From the NCBI RefSeq assembly GCF_024347415.1, contig NZ_AP025476.1:1922001-1986000 (forward strand): a stretch of DNA of 64,000 nucleotides, written 5' to 3'. The position numbers were made by a program, and so were the translations under genes. This DNA is from Vibrio crassostreae. GTDB lineage: Bacteria > Pseudomonadota > Gammaproteobacteria > Enterobacterales > Vibrionaceae. The notes under the pieces are model-generated. The model did no database searches and was not told the DNA's origin. It saw only the letters and a list, made by a program, of their open reading frames with translations. Positions 1-8,242 of the stretch are shown here, piece by piece; position 1 is the stretch's first letter; the number at the start of each line of letters is the position of its first letter.

Positions 1-50
1 GCTGCTTTAGCGTCATCAAAACCTTCAAACATCTATGCCTCGAAGTGTGT

Positions 51-155
51 TTAAATGTACTTTTTACTATCTTTCTCAAGGGAGTTTTTGGTTAATTCTA
101 GTATTGTTGACTTACCAGAACCCCAATTACAAAAAAAACCAACATTAATTGGCAT
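51..155 (-). pseudogene. KAP-type P-loop NTPase fragment
   Basis: A 34-codon open stretch on the minus strand reads VGFFCNWGSGKSTILEL, a good Walker A loop (GSGKST) in the context typical of KAP-family NTPases (normally G-x-W-G-S-G-K-S). It stops at 51-53. The sequence further upstream (about 180-260) can be read as short related pieces interrupted by stop codons and frame changes, so this is most likely a decayed remnant and not a working gene. KAP ATPases are common in defence islands. The family call rests on one motif and is tentative. Confidence 0.4.
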
Positions 156-371
156 TAGTTCTTTTTCAGTAACTAGGCCCTTGATTTATTATGCTGTTTC
201 ATTAAATTAATAAAATCAATTGAAGATTTCTTATCTGACTATATCAGCACTCCTTATTAGGTTTTGTATATTGTGCTTTAGCGTATAAATTCATTTATTG
301 GGAATGTAAATAAGTGAAAATCACTAATTAAATAATAGAAGCAACGTTTCAGCATCCGAAAGTACAGATGG

Positions 372-560
372 CTACAATTTGTTAGATTTTTCACCATCAT
401 CAACCCTAATACTCCTCATCGTTGCTTTATTAAAAGGCACTTTATACCTAAAGACGAAGTAACCGATACCTATTACAATATCAACGATCAATAGGAAAAC
501 ACCTAAGCCAGAAAGCAAAAAGTTCGTATTTTCATTGACCCAATTTAGAGCTTGACCCAA
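372..560 (-). CDS. Small single-pass membrane protein, unknown function
   Basis: A 62-aa protein with a hydrophobic segment at about residues 13-37 (LLSGLGVFLLIVDIVIGIGY) followed by a basic, charged tail, which suggests an N-out or N-in single membrane span. The start is a TTG with GGGAT about eight bases upstream; no better ATG is present in frame. No family recognised. It stands alone in AT-rich sequence with no operon partner in view, so it could be a chance ORF. Confidence 0.35.
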   Translation of the reverse strand: MGQALNWVNENTNFLLSGLGVFLLIVDIVIGIGYFVFRYKVPFNKATMRSIRVDDGEKSNKL

Positions 561-1157
561 ATCTACATCCCATCAAATTACGAGCCAATTTTGTAAGACT
601 CTCATACACTTGTCAAAGACGTATAGAAGTTGATTAATTACTATCAAATCAAGTCACCTTCTGTGCTGCCTTCTACTACGCGTGAGAATTTCATAATCAA
701 ACAATTTTCTTTCAATCATTCTACTGATAAGATCATAACAAGGAATGTCACAAGTAAAATAACAATTGAAATAAAATTTATTTCAATTTGTTATTAAAAT
801 TCAAAAAGGAAGAGCCTAAATTAGTGTCGTTTCGGTTTCGATATCAAGTTTTTTTTAATCTTACGCGCTGTGTTTAGGCTATGTTACAACCGGCAATTTC
901 TGTCTATGATAGGACAGGAAAGGCAACGCAATACAATTAAACATTTTAATAGAAGAGAGAATTGAACTGAATTGAGCGTTCTGATCGTCAACATCTATAC
1001 TTTCATTGGTTTGTGTCAATAGAAGAAATTGTAGACGTGAGCGATTGACAAGTTAAAGAGGTGGTCAAAAGTAAGCATACTTGTGGCTGAGGAAAGATTA
1101 TGAATGAAGTATTTTATTAAGCTAGTTTTGGAACAATTTGAGGGAGGTATAGATATA
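561..1157. other. AT-rich intergenic stretch
   Basis: About 600 bases with no convincing ORF, very AT-rich. It should hold the promoter of the HTH gene that starts at 1158. A weak inverted repeat CTGTC/GACAG lies near 900-917. Nothing else recognised. Confidence 0.5.
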
Positions 1158-2138
1158 ATGAAATTTTCTGAATATTTATTGAGAAACCGTAAAAAGTTCA
1201 AATATAACCAACAAGAGATGACTGTACAGTTATCATTATTAGATGATGAATTTAAAGATTTGAGTGTAGTCACATATAGTCGTTGGGAGTGTAATGTTAA
1301 TGTCCCAGTCATAAGAAAGATATTGAAGATACTCATATTTTTCAAAGAAAATATTTTTGATTTTTATATTACTACATCATTCAAACCATCGTTGGTAGAA
1401 GTAAAAGCTTTTAATCGGTTTCTATCTTATAATCATTACTTTAACGATTATTGGGCGTTATTTTCATACAATTCGGAAGACTATCCTGTTTTTACTAAAC
1501 ATGGTCGAGACGACCCATTTCCGGACACAGAGAAGATACAAACAAGCCTTAGGAAGTTTTTACACATTGAAAATTTGCCAAGAAAATCATCTAACGAAAA
1601 GATACATTTGCAAAAAGTTGGAGTTATGACGCTTTTAACTTGTAAAAGTAGGCAAGGAGAATTGCTTGCTCATAGTGGATGGGTTTTGGTTCCTTTTAGT
1701 AGAAGGGCTGTCGTCGCTAACAGTCTTTTGAATGGAGGTGAGGATATAATACCTATACAAGAAAAGTTAATGACATCAAACGCAGAAATAACAGAGCCAT
1801 TAATCATGATGATGCGCCCTATTCTTCACTTTAGTCGCGCATGGTTTGACTTCGTTTTGGAAAAAATCATATCAACATTACTTATCAATCCAAATATAGT
1901 CGAAATTATGATACCTACTGTTTCAATTGATAACAGCAAAGAAATGTTAAACTTTGGATTTAGTATTGTAGGAACCGAAAATTCAGCAAAAAACTTAAAG
2001 CAGGATAAGCAAAAGGGATTAGAGTTAAGGATGCTGGGAATGTCGTCAGTAGATCTTCTTTCAAACCATGGTCTAAATGTTTGGTTTAAGGAGTATCATC
2101 ACAAGAAAGCAACTCCCACAACTAAGAAGCATAAATAG
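1158..2138 (+). CDS. XRE-type HTH protein with GNAT-like C-terminus
   Basis: 326 aa if started at the ATG at 1158, which has a clean AGGGAGG Shine-Dalgarno about ten bases upstream; an upstream in-frame ATG at 1104 lacks one. Residues 1-60 look like an XRE helix-turn-helix (LLRNRKKFKYNQQEMTVQLS ... YSRWE ... PVIRKILKIL). The remainder is unassigned; the segment near residues 255-290 (VEIMIPTVSIDNSKEMLNFGFSIVG) has the shape of the last strands of a GNAT acetyltransferase, but no acetyl-CoA loop is evident. Likely a DNA-binding regulator with a sensor or enzymatic domain; no partner gene is adjacent. Codon use is AT-rich like the rest of the island. Confidence 0.6.
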   Translation: MKFSEYLLRNRKKFKYNQQEMTVQLSLLDDEFKDLSVVTYSRWECNVNVPVIRKILKILIFFKENIFDFYITTSFKPSLVEVKAFNRFLSYNHYFNDYWALFSYNSEDYPVFTKHGRDDPFPDTEKIQTSLRKFLHIENLPRKSSNEKIHLQKVGVMTLLTCKSRQGELLAHSGWVLVPFSRRAVVANSLLNGGEDIIPIQEKLMTSNAEITEPLIMMMRPILHFSRAWFDFVLEKIISTLLINPNIVEIMIPTVSIDNSKEMLNFGFSIVGTENSAKNLKQDKQKGLELRMLGMSSVDLLSNHGLNVWFKEYHHKKATPTTKKHK

Positions 2139-2714
2139 ATACCTTCTAAGCTTCCAGACAAGCCTATATGAACAATAGGAAAAATGACGTTGAAACGCAT
2201 ATCGTTCACGTGTAGCCATACGTAAATGTCGCACGCTGATTTATTCATGCTGTTGCTTTCCATTACGGCTTGGCTCTTCAAGTATAGCGGATACTTTTTC
2301 TGAACTTGTGTAGGAATCTGTCGGTTTTCGAGTTGGAAGTGTTCTCTCCTTTTAGGATCAGAATGATCATAAAAGTGAGCCTTTCAATTTCTATATAGAT
2401 ATTGAAAGGCCTGCGACAGCAGAAATCTAGCAGCCCAGGTTGATGATTTTTCGATGATTGGGCTTGTTTTTACAGTAATGCCCCTATCGAATCATAATGA
2501 ACGTTAGCGTCGGTTGAACAGGATGTGAAAGGGTTTGGTAGTAGCTACAGACAAGAGGCTGAATTAGCTTTAAATCAAATATTAGTATATGTAGGTAGCC
2601 GTAGAATATCTAAAGCACCACCACCTATAGGCCCTATTTGTTAATTAGCAAATTGGGGGGCTAAAAAATAGAGCAACTCGGGGCTGGGTCGCTCTGTTTG
2701 ACCTTGATAGGCTT
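2139..2714. other. Intergenic stretch with hairpins between cargo genes
   Basis: About 575 bases between convergent genes. It contains an inverted repeat with 10-bp arms GCCTTTCAAT / ATTGAAAGGC at about 2380-2413, an imperfect one just before it (CTTTTAGGATCA / ATCATAAAAG type), and the terminator at 2663-2696. A GTG-initiated 39-codon frame at 2525-2644 is open but has no recognisable homology and is not called as a gene. Confidence 0.5.
2663..2696 (-). terminator. Rho-independent terminator of the 273-aa gene
   Basis: Read on the minus strand: stem AGAGC ... GCTCT (with inner GAC/GTT pairing) followed by ATTTTTT. It lies 19 bases after the stop codon of the gene ending at 2715. Confidence 0.65.
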
Positions 2715-3536
2715 TTACTGCGGTTTGGTATTGAACTCAATCTTCATTGGCAGATCAGTCATAGCGTAGTGTATAAATTGCTTACCTAGCGCTGTAAGTT
2801 CATAACCCTCGTGTTCATCAAAAGCGGATACAGGTGGTTTAGGCCCACTACCTTTCGGACGTCTTTGTGGCGTTTTAGTTATTACATTCCCCATGTAGTC
2901 TCTTTCTTTATATTGGCGAATTATGCTACCAGTACTGAGATCCCTAAATAAAAGTTTGTATAGATCAGCGTCTGCTGAGTCTTCACGAACTTGGCCCTTA
3001 CCAATTTTTCTCCAGATCTCGCCTCTAGTGATCCCATCACTATTATAGATTGCACCAATAACTTGAAAATGCATTTCTGAATAGAGGTTAATCCAGTCAA
3101 TAAACATTCGTACAACATCGTCACTGGAGACCTGACAACTTGCCGCATTTGCAAGAATATTACGGATGTATTCGCGCTTCTCTTCACTTTCAGCGCAGGA
3201 CCACTCCCTGAACGTTTTCTTTACCAGTGATTGATAGGCGCGACTTTCGACTCGTTCCGAAATTGTTTCATCTTGCAGATCTAGCCTTCCCATAATTCCG
3301 ATTATAGTTTCTTCTTTTTCTTTAAGCTCATCTTCTAGCATCCGAACCCAATGGTTGAAGAAGCGGTTTACCTTATCTTGTTCATGTTCAGACCAAGCAC
3401 CAGTGATTGCTGAGAAAATACCGCCAGCTATAGGTATAGCTCCGCCAACTGCTGATAACACGCCACGAGTTACTTTGGATACTTTTCCGCTTTCAGGAAG
3501 CTTGTTATCTTTGGTGATATCAATTTCGTCACTCAT
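2715..3536 (-). CDS. Orphan protein with glycine-rich hydrophobic N-terminus
   Basis: 273 aa. Residues about 24-47 (GVLSAVGGAIPIAGGIFSAI) form a glycine-rich hydrophobic segment like those of pore-forming or membrane-inserting helices. Then comes a charged helical region (50-135) and a C-terminal part with a winged-helix look (ITRGEIWRKIGKGQV; YELTALGKQFIHYA). A proline/lysine-rich linker (RRPKGSGPKPP) precedes the end. Good terminator downstream; GGAATGA-type ribosome site near the start is weak. No family recognised. Its place as a single gene in a defence-rich island and its membrane-active look fit an abortive-infection effector, but this is inference. Confidence 0.7.
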   Translation of the reverse strand: MSDEIDITKDNKLPESGKVSKVTRGVLSAVGGAIPIAGGIFSAITGAWSEHEQDKVNRFFNHWVRMLEDELKEKEETIIGIMGRLDLQDETISERVESRAYQSLVKKTFREWSCAESEEKREYIRNILANAASCQVSSDDVVRMFIDWINLYSEMHFQVIGAIYNSDGITRGEIWRKIGKGQVREDSADADLYKLLFRDLSTGSIIRQYKERDYMGNVITKTPQRRPKGSGPKPPVSAFDEHEGYELTALGKQFIHYAMTDLPMKIEFNTKPQ

Positions 3537-3969
3537 TATTCATTCCTTGTGATTGCCCTAATGTTTTAATTCAGGTTTACATTTAGCACAACACGCAAGA
3601 TAAATCGGTGACTTGTAACGAAGGTAGAAAGATGTACCAAAGAAACAACCGTTAGAATCTAACAATAATTCGTACTACTGGATTGAATTTGAGCTAGGGA
3701 AAGTGAACCATTTCGCCACTCGCTAGTTGATACTAACAAGTCTATCTAAAGCATTTTGGGGCAATTTCTAGTTAGAAAATGCCACGGGTAAAATTCAACC
3801 TGAGAGTTTTTTGGACAAAGCCTTGTTAGTGGTTTTACTAAACTAGCATCTCACGGATAATTTCAGGTATTGAAAATCACCAATCAAGTGGCCAAACTTA
3901 CTCAGCTACTAACCCCTTTCTTATCCGTGAATGGAAAAAGGTATAAGCTCTAACTGAAGGATTTTTTCA
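3537..3969. other. Intergenic stretch carrying border repeat copy A
   Basis: About 430 bases. The first 215 show nothing clear; the second half is the long repeat copy at 3754-3910, followed by TTATCCGT (3921-3928), which is inverted with respect to ACGGATAA at 3853-3860 inside the repeat. Confidence 0.6.
3754..3910 (+). repeat. Module-border repeat, copy A (long form)
   Basis: About 157 bases, matched in the same orientation at 19834-19990 with roughly 80 percent identity by eye; the stretch 3764-3817 is identical but for the odd base. It begins with TTTGGGGCA, holds a near-perfect hairpin with arms GGCAATTTCTA (3760-3770) and TAGAAAATGCC (3773-3783), then TTTTTTGGACA, then the conserved tail GTTAG..GGTTTTACTAAACTAG and CAGGTATTG. 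No ORF in it. The two long copies are direct repeats 16 kb apart and enclose the whole defence block. Confidence 0.85.
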
Positions 3970-5271
3970 TTAAGTCCATAACTCTATAAATCCCTCAAAT
4001 GACGATAGAGCTAAAGGAAAGTGAGACTTCAATGAGACTTTATCGAAATCTCTCCCATGAGCTATATCATTACGGTGATTACGAATCTTATAAATTAAAC
4101 TATTTAACTTTCTTAGATTATGACCGTCTGATTTATTTGGAACCAAATCTAATCTCTTCGCTTTATTACACCGTTTAACCGTCGCATTAACACTAGGTTG
4201 ACTGCGGAAAGTTTTATCTGAATTTAACTTCTGATTAAAATCTTCTTCGGAGATCAAGTCCTTATAAAAATCATTCAGAACATCGTAATTTCTGCCTCGA
4301 AAAAACTCATCCACTTCATCTTGAGATACGCCATTTTGTAATAAATATTTTGGTGCTTCGATTTCAATAAAGCTTTCCAACGCTCGGTTTATATCAAGAA
4401 TTGCACGATCGTATTTCCCCAACTCATAAGCCAACTTTGAGTCTAAGTATGATCTTCTCCATATCTCAGTCGTTGGTGAGTCTAATTCTCGCTGAATAGC
4501 ACTCGTTTCAATTGTTGGATTTCGTGGCTGACCAAGCAACACAGCACTCGGGTACAAGTACTGGCCTGAATTTACTAGCTGATTACCTATGAAATAATCC
4601 AGCTTTATTGCAGGAAAAGCTCTGATACTGATGTTGTTAACCCACTCTGAATTTATAGCAACTCGATAGCAATCCAAAAAGTGATTAAATGCCTCTATAA
4701 ACAACTTATAATCAGGTACTATTTTATTAGTTATTATCGCGACACCAGTGTTGCAGCCAAGGCCATAAGCGTCATCAGCAATTTGTACAGCTTGAAGCAT
4801 TCCTCCAATTTTTAATGGCTCAAACGTAACATTAAACTTTTTATCATCATATTGAAAAGACACTTCACCACTACGAATGTCAGCAGGCAGACGGAACTGT
4901 ACTCCAGTTCTAAATGAATCATTGATTATCGCGTTAGCAATATAGATTGCCTCTCTTAGTTTCCTTAGATCGGTATCGGTGAGGCCCGCAATAGATGAAA
5001 GACGATGAGCTACACCTAGAAAGTAATAACAGCCTAGTTTTGCGCCAATGATAGGTTGCTTCTTCGCACCGTTCTTAACACCCTGCTCCGACAAAGCCGT
5101 AAGAGTAATTTGAGAGATTAATTTAATGGCAAACTCGTATGCCTTTGAAATAGTTAAGGATGTTTTCTGTATTTCATACCTTTCTATCAATCGATGCAAA
5201 TCGTCAGTATTAAAATCAGTTAATCTAGATGCTATCACTTTACTAAGTAAGTTTTTTTTTGTGGATACCAT
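3970..5271 (-). CDS. HEPN-like domain protein (putative RNase)
   Basis: 433 aa from the ATG at 5271 (GGAAAAGG just upstream); a longer frame to 5325 would need a TTG. The C-terminus reads KIRNHRNDIAHGRDF at about residues 402-416, which contains the R-x4-H motif of HEPN ribonucleases in the usual helical setting. Helix-rich segments ahead of it (DSKLAYELGKYDRAILDINRALESFIEIEAP) match the four-helix HEPN layout, here with a long insertion. The N-terminal 270 residues are unassigned. HEPN proteins commonly act as toxin or abortive-infection RNases. No antitoxin partner is adjacent; it is a lone gene bracketed by two border repeats. Confidence 0.6.
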   Translation of the reverse strand: MVSTKKNLLSKVIASRLTDFNTDDLHRLIERYEIQKTSLTISKAYEFAIKLISQITLTALSEQGVKNGAKKQPIIGAKLGCYYFLGVAHRLSSIAGLTDTDLRKLREAIYIANAIINDSFRTGVQFRLPADIRSGEVSFQYDDKKFNVTFEPLKIGGMLQAVQIADDAYGLGCNTGVAIITNKIVPDYKLFIEAFNHFLDCYRVAINSEWVNNISIRAFPAIKLDYFIGNQLVNSGQYLYPSAVLLGQPRNPTIETSAIQRELDSPTTEIWRRSYLDSKLAYELGKYDRAILDINRALESFIEIEAPKYLLQNGVSQDEVDEFFRGRNYDVLNDFYKDLISEEDFNQKLNSDKTFRSQPSVNATVKRCNKAKRLDLVPNKSDGHNLRKLNSLIYKIRNHRNDIAHGRDFDKVSLKSHFPLALSSFEGFIELWT

Positions 5272-5536
5272 ACCTTTTCCAATATTACTGAAATCTGGAA
5301 TAGCATCCCATAAAAAGAAGTACAATGCAAAGTGATGAGTATCTGTCTAATTTTGCGTTATAAAGTCGAAATTTTATGAACATAAGGAAGGACTTTTACA
5401 CGCGGGTTTACAAACAAAGTTAGAAAATAAATAACTTTTGGTAAGCCAAAGACGATTATACGGGGTAACTGAGCGTTTTTACTCTAAGTAAGCAATGGGG
5501 AAAACTCGAGTCAGCGGAGACACACTGACTCATTGA

Positions 5537-5601
5537 TGGACATAAATGTGCCAGTGCGTTTGCTAAATTAGAAAACCACCAATAACTACAGGTATGGCAA
5601 A
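5537..5601 (+). repeat. Module-border repeat, copy D (short form)
   Basis: Starts TGGACATAAATGTGCCAGTG, continues GTTTGCTAAATTAG and ends CAGGTATGGCAAA. This is the conserved tail of the longer repeat at 19834-19990 with the same order and near-same spacing of blocks. It lies between the HEPN gene and the gene at 5826. Confidence 0.7.
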
Positions 5602-5650
5602 GCTAGTGCGATGAGTAAAGTAGCGCTAGCAAAAAGATTAGTTTCGGTAT

Positions 5651-5684
5651 GCAGATGGTCAATTACGTTAAATTGACCATCTGC
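5651..5684. repeat. Perfect 14-bp inverted repeat
   Basis: Arms GCAGATGGTCAATT and AATTGACCATCTGC, loop ACGTTA. No T-run follows on either strand, so it is not a standard terminator. It sits 50 bases after border repeat D. Confidence 0.75.
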
Positions 5685-5825
5685 GCCCAACGACGTTCCT
5701 GTCCCATATGACTTAGCAAGGTGTACAGTTTTTCTGGTACCGAACACCAAAAGTTACACCATCAGCACACTTTATATAGTACGATGAACCATAAATATAG
5801 TAACTTAACATTTAGGGTTAATTTA

Positions 5826-6392
5826 ATGTACATAAACTTTAAGAAAATTATCGGTCCAGTTTTATTGATATCTATTGCTTTGACTATGGCTATTCGTAAT
5901 GGGGATATAAATAAGCTTTTTGGCATTAATGAACCTAAAAGTATAGATATAATAAGCTTAATGACACAGGATCCCGAAGTTCTACTTAATGCCGATATAA
6001 GTTTGGATATCGCTGTTAGTACTATAGATTTAGTAGTCAATGATGATAGCCAATCTAACAAAGACATGCTTCTAGGCAGTCATGCAGTAACAAGAAAAAC
6101 CCTTATTTCAAATAACCAAGTAGGATTTTATATGGATATTTGGGAAAATATGACTTTAGAATTAGCACAAGGAGTTTTTTCTAACTTAGAAAAAAAATAT
6201 GGCTCATCGATTGAGTTATCCATACCTAATCATAAAAAAGAATGGATAAAAGATGACAATGGGAGCAGTCGTATCTTGCAAGAATTTGAAATAAAAAATA
6301 GAAATCTAAATGTTTCGATACAGATCCAAGAAAAACAGTCGTATAGAAAAACCTACGCATTGATCGTATCGTATACAAAAAAGGCAATTTAG
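5826..6392 (+). CDS. Small membrane-anchored protein, unknown function
   Basis: 188 aa from the ATG at 5826, which has TTTAGGG ten bases upstream; longer in-frame starts lack a ribosome site. Residues 8-23 (IIGPVLLISIALTMAI) form a signal anchor, the rest is polar and probably extracytoplasmic, with predicted beta strands near the end (LNVSIQIQEKQSYRKTYALIVSY). No family recognised. It converges on the gajB-like gene (stop codons about 100 bases apart), so it is probably not part of that operon. Confidence 0.55.
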   Translation: MYINFKKIIGPVLLISIALTMAIRNGDINKLFGINEPKSIDIISLMTQDPEVLLNADISLDIAVSTIDLVVNDDSQSNKDMLLGSHAVTRKTLISNNQVGFYMDIWENMTLELAQGVFSNLEKKYGSSIELSIPNHKKEWIKDDNGSSRILQEFEIKNRNLNVSIQIQEKQSYRKTYALIVSYTKKAI

Positions 6393-6493
6393 CTGCACTA
6401 TCGAGTTTAAATATCCTCCTAAAGAGAAACTGCTTACCATGAGAGTAAGGAGATAATCATTTAAGAGCTACTTTGCCAAGCCAGTTCTTATCC

Positions 6494-8242
6494 TTAAAGC
6501 TGACTGGTTGGTCGGTAAGGGTTTCCATTGGTCGTTTTGTGCCCACTTTCAGAAATTAGATACAAGTGCTTCCTCGCTCTAGACGAAATCACATAAAGTA
6601 ATCTTCTCGCAACATAGTTCTGATGTGACCTACTACAGTCGATAATGTCATTCCAATGCGGGACTTTACCATTAAGCAGGCCTGTACAGATAACAACGTC
6701 ATATTCATCCCCTTTCGTTGAATGGCATGTAGTGATTTTTACTCCATTCGAAGATGAAAAGAATCTGCTCAAGTCTGATGCCTTGTAATCCATCCCATAC
6801 TTAGCCATTCGTTCCGTAGTAGCACTTAGTATGCTTTGTTTAGCTTTACAAGCTTCAGTCGTCTCATAAAGATCAATCTCCAGATTTTCGCAAGCTTTCT
6901 CAATAACTAGCTCTATCCAAGGTTCAATTTCACTATTCATATTGAGCGATATGGAATTAACCGTTTTTAGTAGCACTCTTGGGTCAATTCTATCCTGAGT
7001 AGAACCCGCATCATACAATTTATCGGATAGTTCGATAGCCAACCTACGACGCTTAACAAAGTTATTCATATTAACTTTAAGCAACACTAACCGAATCAAT
7101 GGAAGCCATAGGTTGTCTTGATTCTTTGGAATTGGTGAAATCAAAAAACCATCAATGTCGAAGGATTTCGCTAGTGCATCAATTCCTGTAGATAATGCCA
7201 TCACATCGAACCAACTAGGACAAACTACTGCTATATCTTGCCCTTCAATTCCCTGCGCTAAATGAGTCTCAATAATACCTTTGACATACTCAGGCAATTG
7301 AGTTTTATCAACAGTAGACTCTAAGTGAACCACCGACGGGAATTCCTTAAGTTCAGATAGAGCACTAACCTCATAACCAGCATCTTGATACCTAAGATAG
7401 TGGTTGATGACTTTTTGACTGCTACGAAAACAACCAGTAAGGCGCTTCTCTTCTATTCCCTTATCTAGATCAAAAAAATGTTCTAGTTCTTTCTTACCTT
7501 TTACTACAGCCCCTAATCCCGTGTAAATAGCCTGCTCTTTATCCCCAATCATAGTGAGTTTAGTTTGTTTGTGAGAAATAATTAGCTTGAGAATCTCATA
7601 CTGCATCGCCGACGTATCCTGATATTCGTCGACTAGAACGTGGTATAAAAGTTTTGCTAAACGGCGTGCTATCTGTGGATTGGCGACAAGTAATCGGTAG
7701 CTGATGTTGAGAATTAGGTCAAAGTCTATGTAACCGTTAGTGGCCAAATAACGATGGTAATCAATTACGATCTTATACTCAACCGAGCCTTTTTTATACA
7801 CGGGTTCATAATCGCAGTTAAGTGAAGTAACTATCTGGTCATAACCTTTTTTCTTGTAGTGTATTTTTAGCTCTACTAACTTGGCTTCTCGTTCGTGCTC
7901 ATCGATGACCACAAACCCGCCACATAAACGAGGTATATTATTAATATTGGGTCTAACAATCCATTGAAGGCAAAAGGCGTGTATGGTTCCCACCCATAAA
8001 GAGTTACTTTCTACTCCGTATGAAAGCAACCTTTCAGTGATAGTATCTGCTGCGATGTTTGTATAAGTGATAGCTACTACTTTACGCTTACCTATTAACA
8101 AATCGTCAGAGTTATCTAAGATATGATAAAGCTTAGAAACCAGAGTTTTGGTCTTGCCTGAGCCAGGGCAGGCAGAAAGTAGCATATCGTCAACGTAAGT
8201 AACTGCATCCATTTGCTCTAGAGTTAGGTTTCGATATGGCAT
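6494..8242 (-). CDS. gajB: UvrD/Rep-type helicase, Gabija GajB-like
   Basis: 582 aa, superfamily 1A helicase: Walker A PGSGKT at 25-31, motif Ia region AITYTNIAADTI, motif II DEYQDT at 205-210, motif III-like MIGDKEQAIYTGLGA, motif IV region RLTGCFRSS, motif V/VI region TTCHSTKGDEYDVVI and ARRLLYVISSRARK near the end. In Gabija, GajB senses nucleotide depletion or DNA ends and works with the GajA nuclease. It starts inside the stop codon of gajA (TAATG), so the two are translationally coupled. It is somewhat longer than the well-studied B. cereus GajB (about 490 aa). The pairing with an OLD-family partner makes the call strong; another OLD-UvrD subtype is the alternative. Confidence 0.85.
   Translation of the reverse strand: MPYRNLTLEQMDAVTYVDDMLLSACPGSGKTKTLVSKLYHILDNSDDLLIGKRKVVAITYTNIAADTITERLLSYGVESNSLWVGTIHAFCLQWIVRPNINNIPRLCGGFVVIDEHEREAKLVELKIHYKKKGYDQIVTSLNCDYEPVYKKGSVEYKIVIDYHRYLATNGYIDFDLILNISYRLLVANPQIARRLAKLLYHVLVDEYQDTSAMQYEILKLIISHKQTKLTMIGDKEQAIYTGLGAVVKGKKELEHFFDLDKGIEEKRLTGCFRSSQKVINHYLRYQDAGYEVSALSELKEFPSVVHLESTVDKTQLPEYVKGIIETHLAQGIEGQDIAVVCPSWFDVMALSTGIDALAKSFDIDGFLISPIPKNQDNLWLPLIRLVLLKVNMNNFVKRRRLAIELSDKLYDAGSTQDRIDPRVLLKTVNSISLNMNSEIEPWIELVIEKACENLEIDLYETTEACKAKQSILSATTERMAKYGMDYKASDLSRFFSSSNGVKITTCHSTKGDEYDVVICTGLLNGKVPHWNDIIDCSRSHQNYVARRLLYVISSRARKHLYLISESGHKTTNGNPYRPTSQL

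Larger units (their letters stand above)
5272..5825. other. Intergenic stretch with repeat copy D and a perfect hairpin
   Basis: About 550 bases between divergent genes. Contains border repeat D (5537-5601), an imperfect inverted repeat around GCTAG/CTAGC (about 5601-5630), and the perfect hairpin at 5651-5684. The promoter of the 5826 gene should lie in the last 130 bases. Confidence 0.55.

Noticed and set aside
1016..1345. 109-codon minus-strand ORF over the HTH gene start
   Set aside because: Antisense shadow; the plus-strand gene has an AGGGAGG site and an HTH domain.
2099..2281. 60-codon minus-strand ORF opposite the HTH gene end
   Set aside because: Overlaps a better-supported gene and carries no motif.
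2525..2644. 39-codon plus-strand ORF with GTG start
   Set aside because: No homology recognised, very short, and it is in a stretch full of hairpins.
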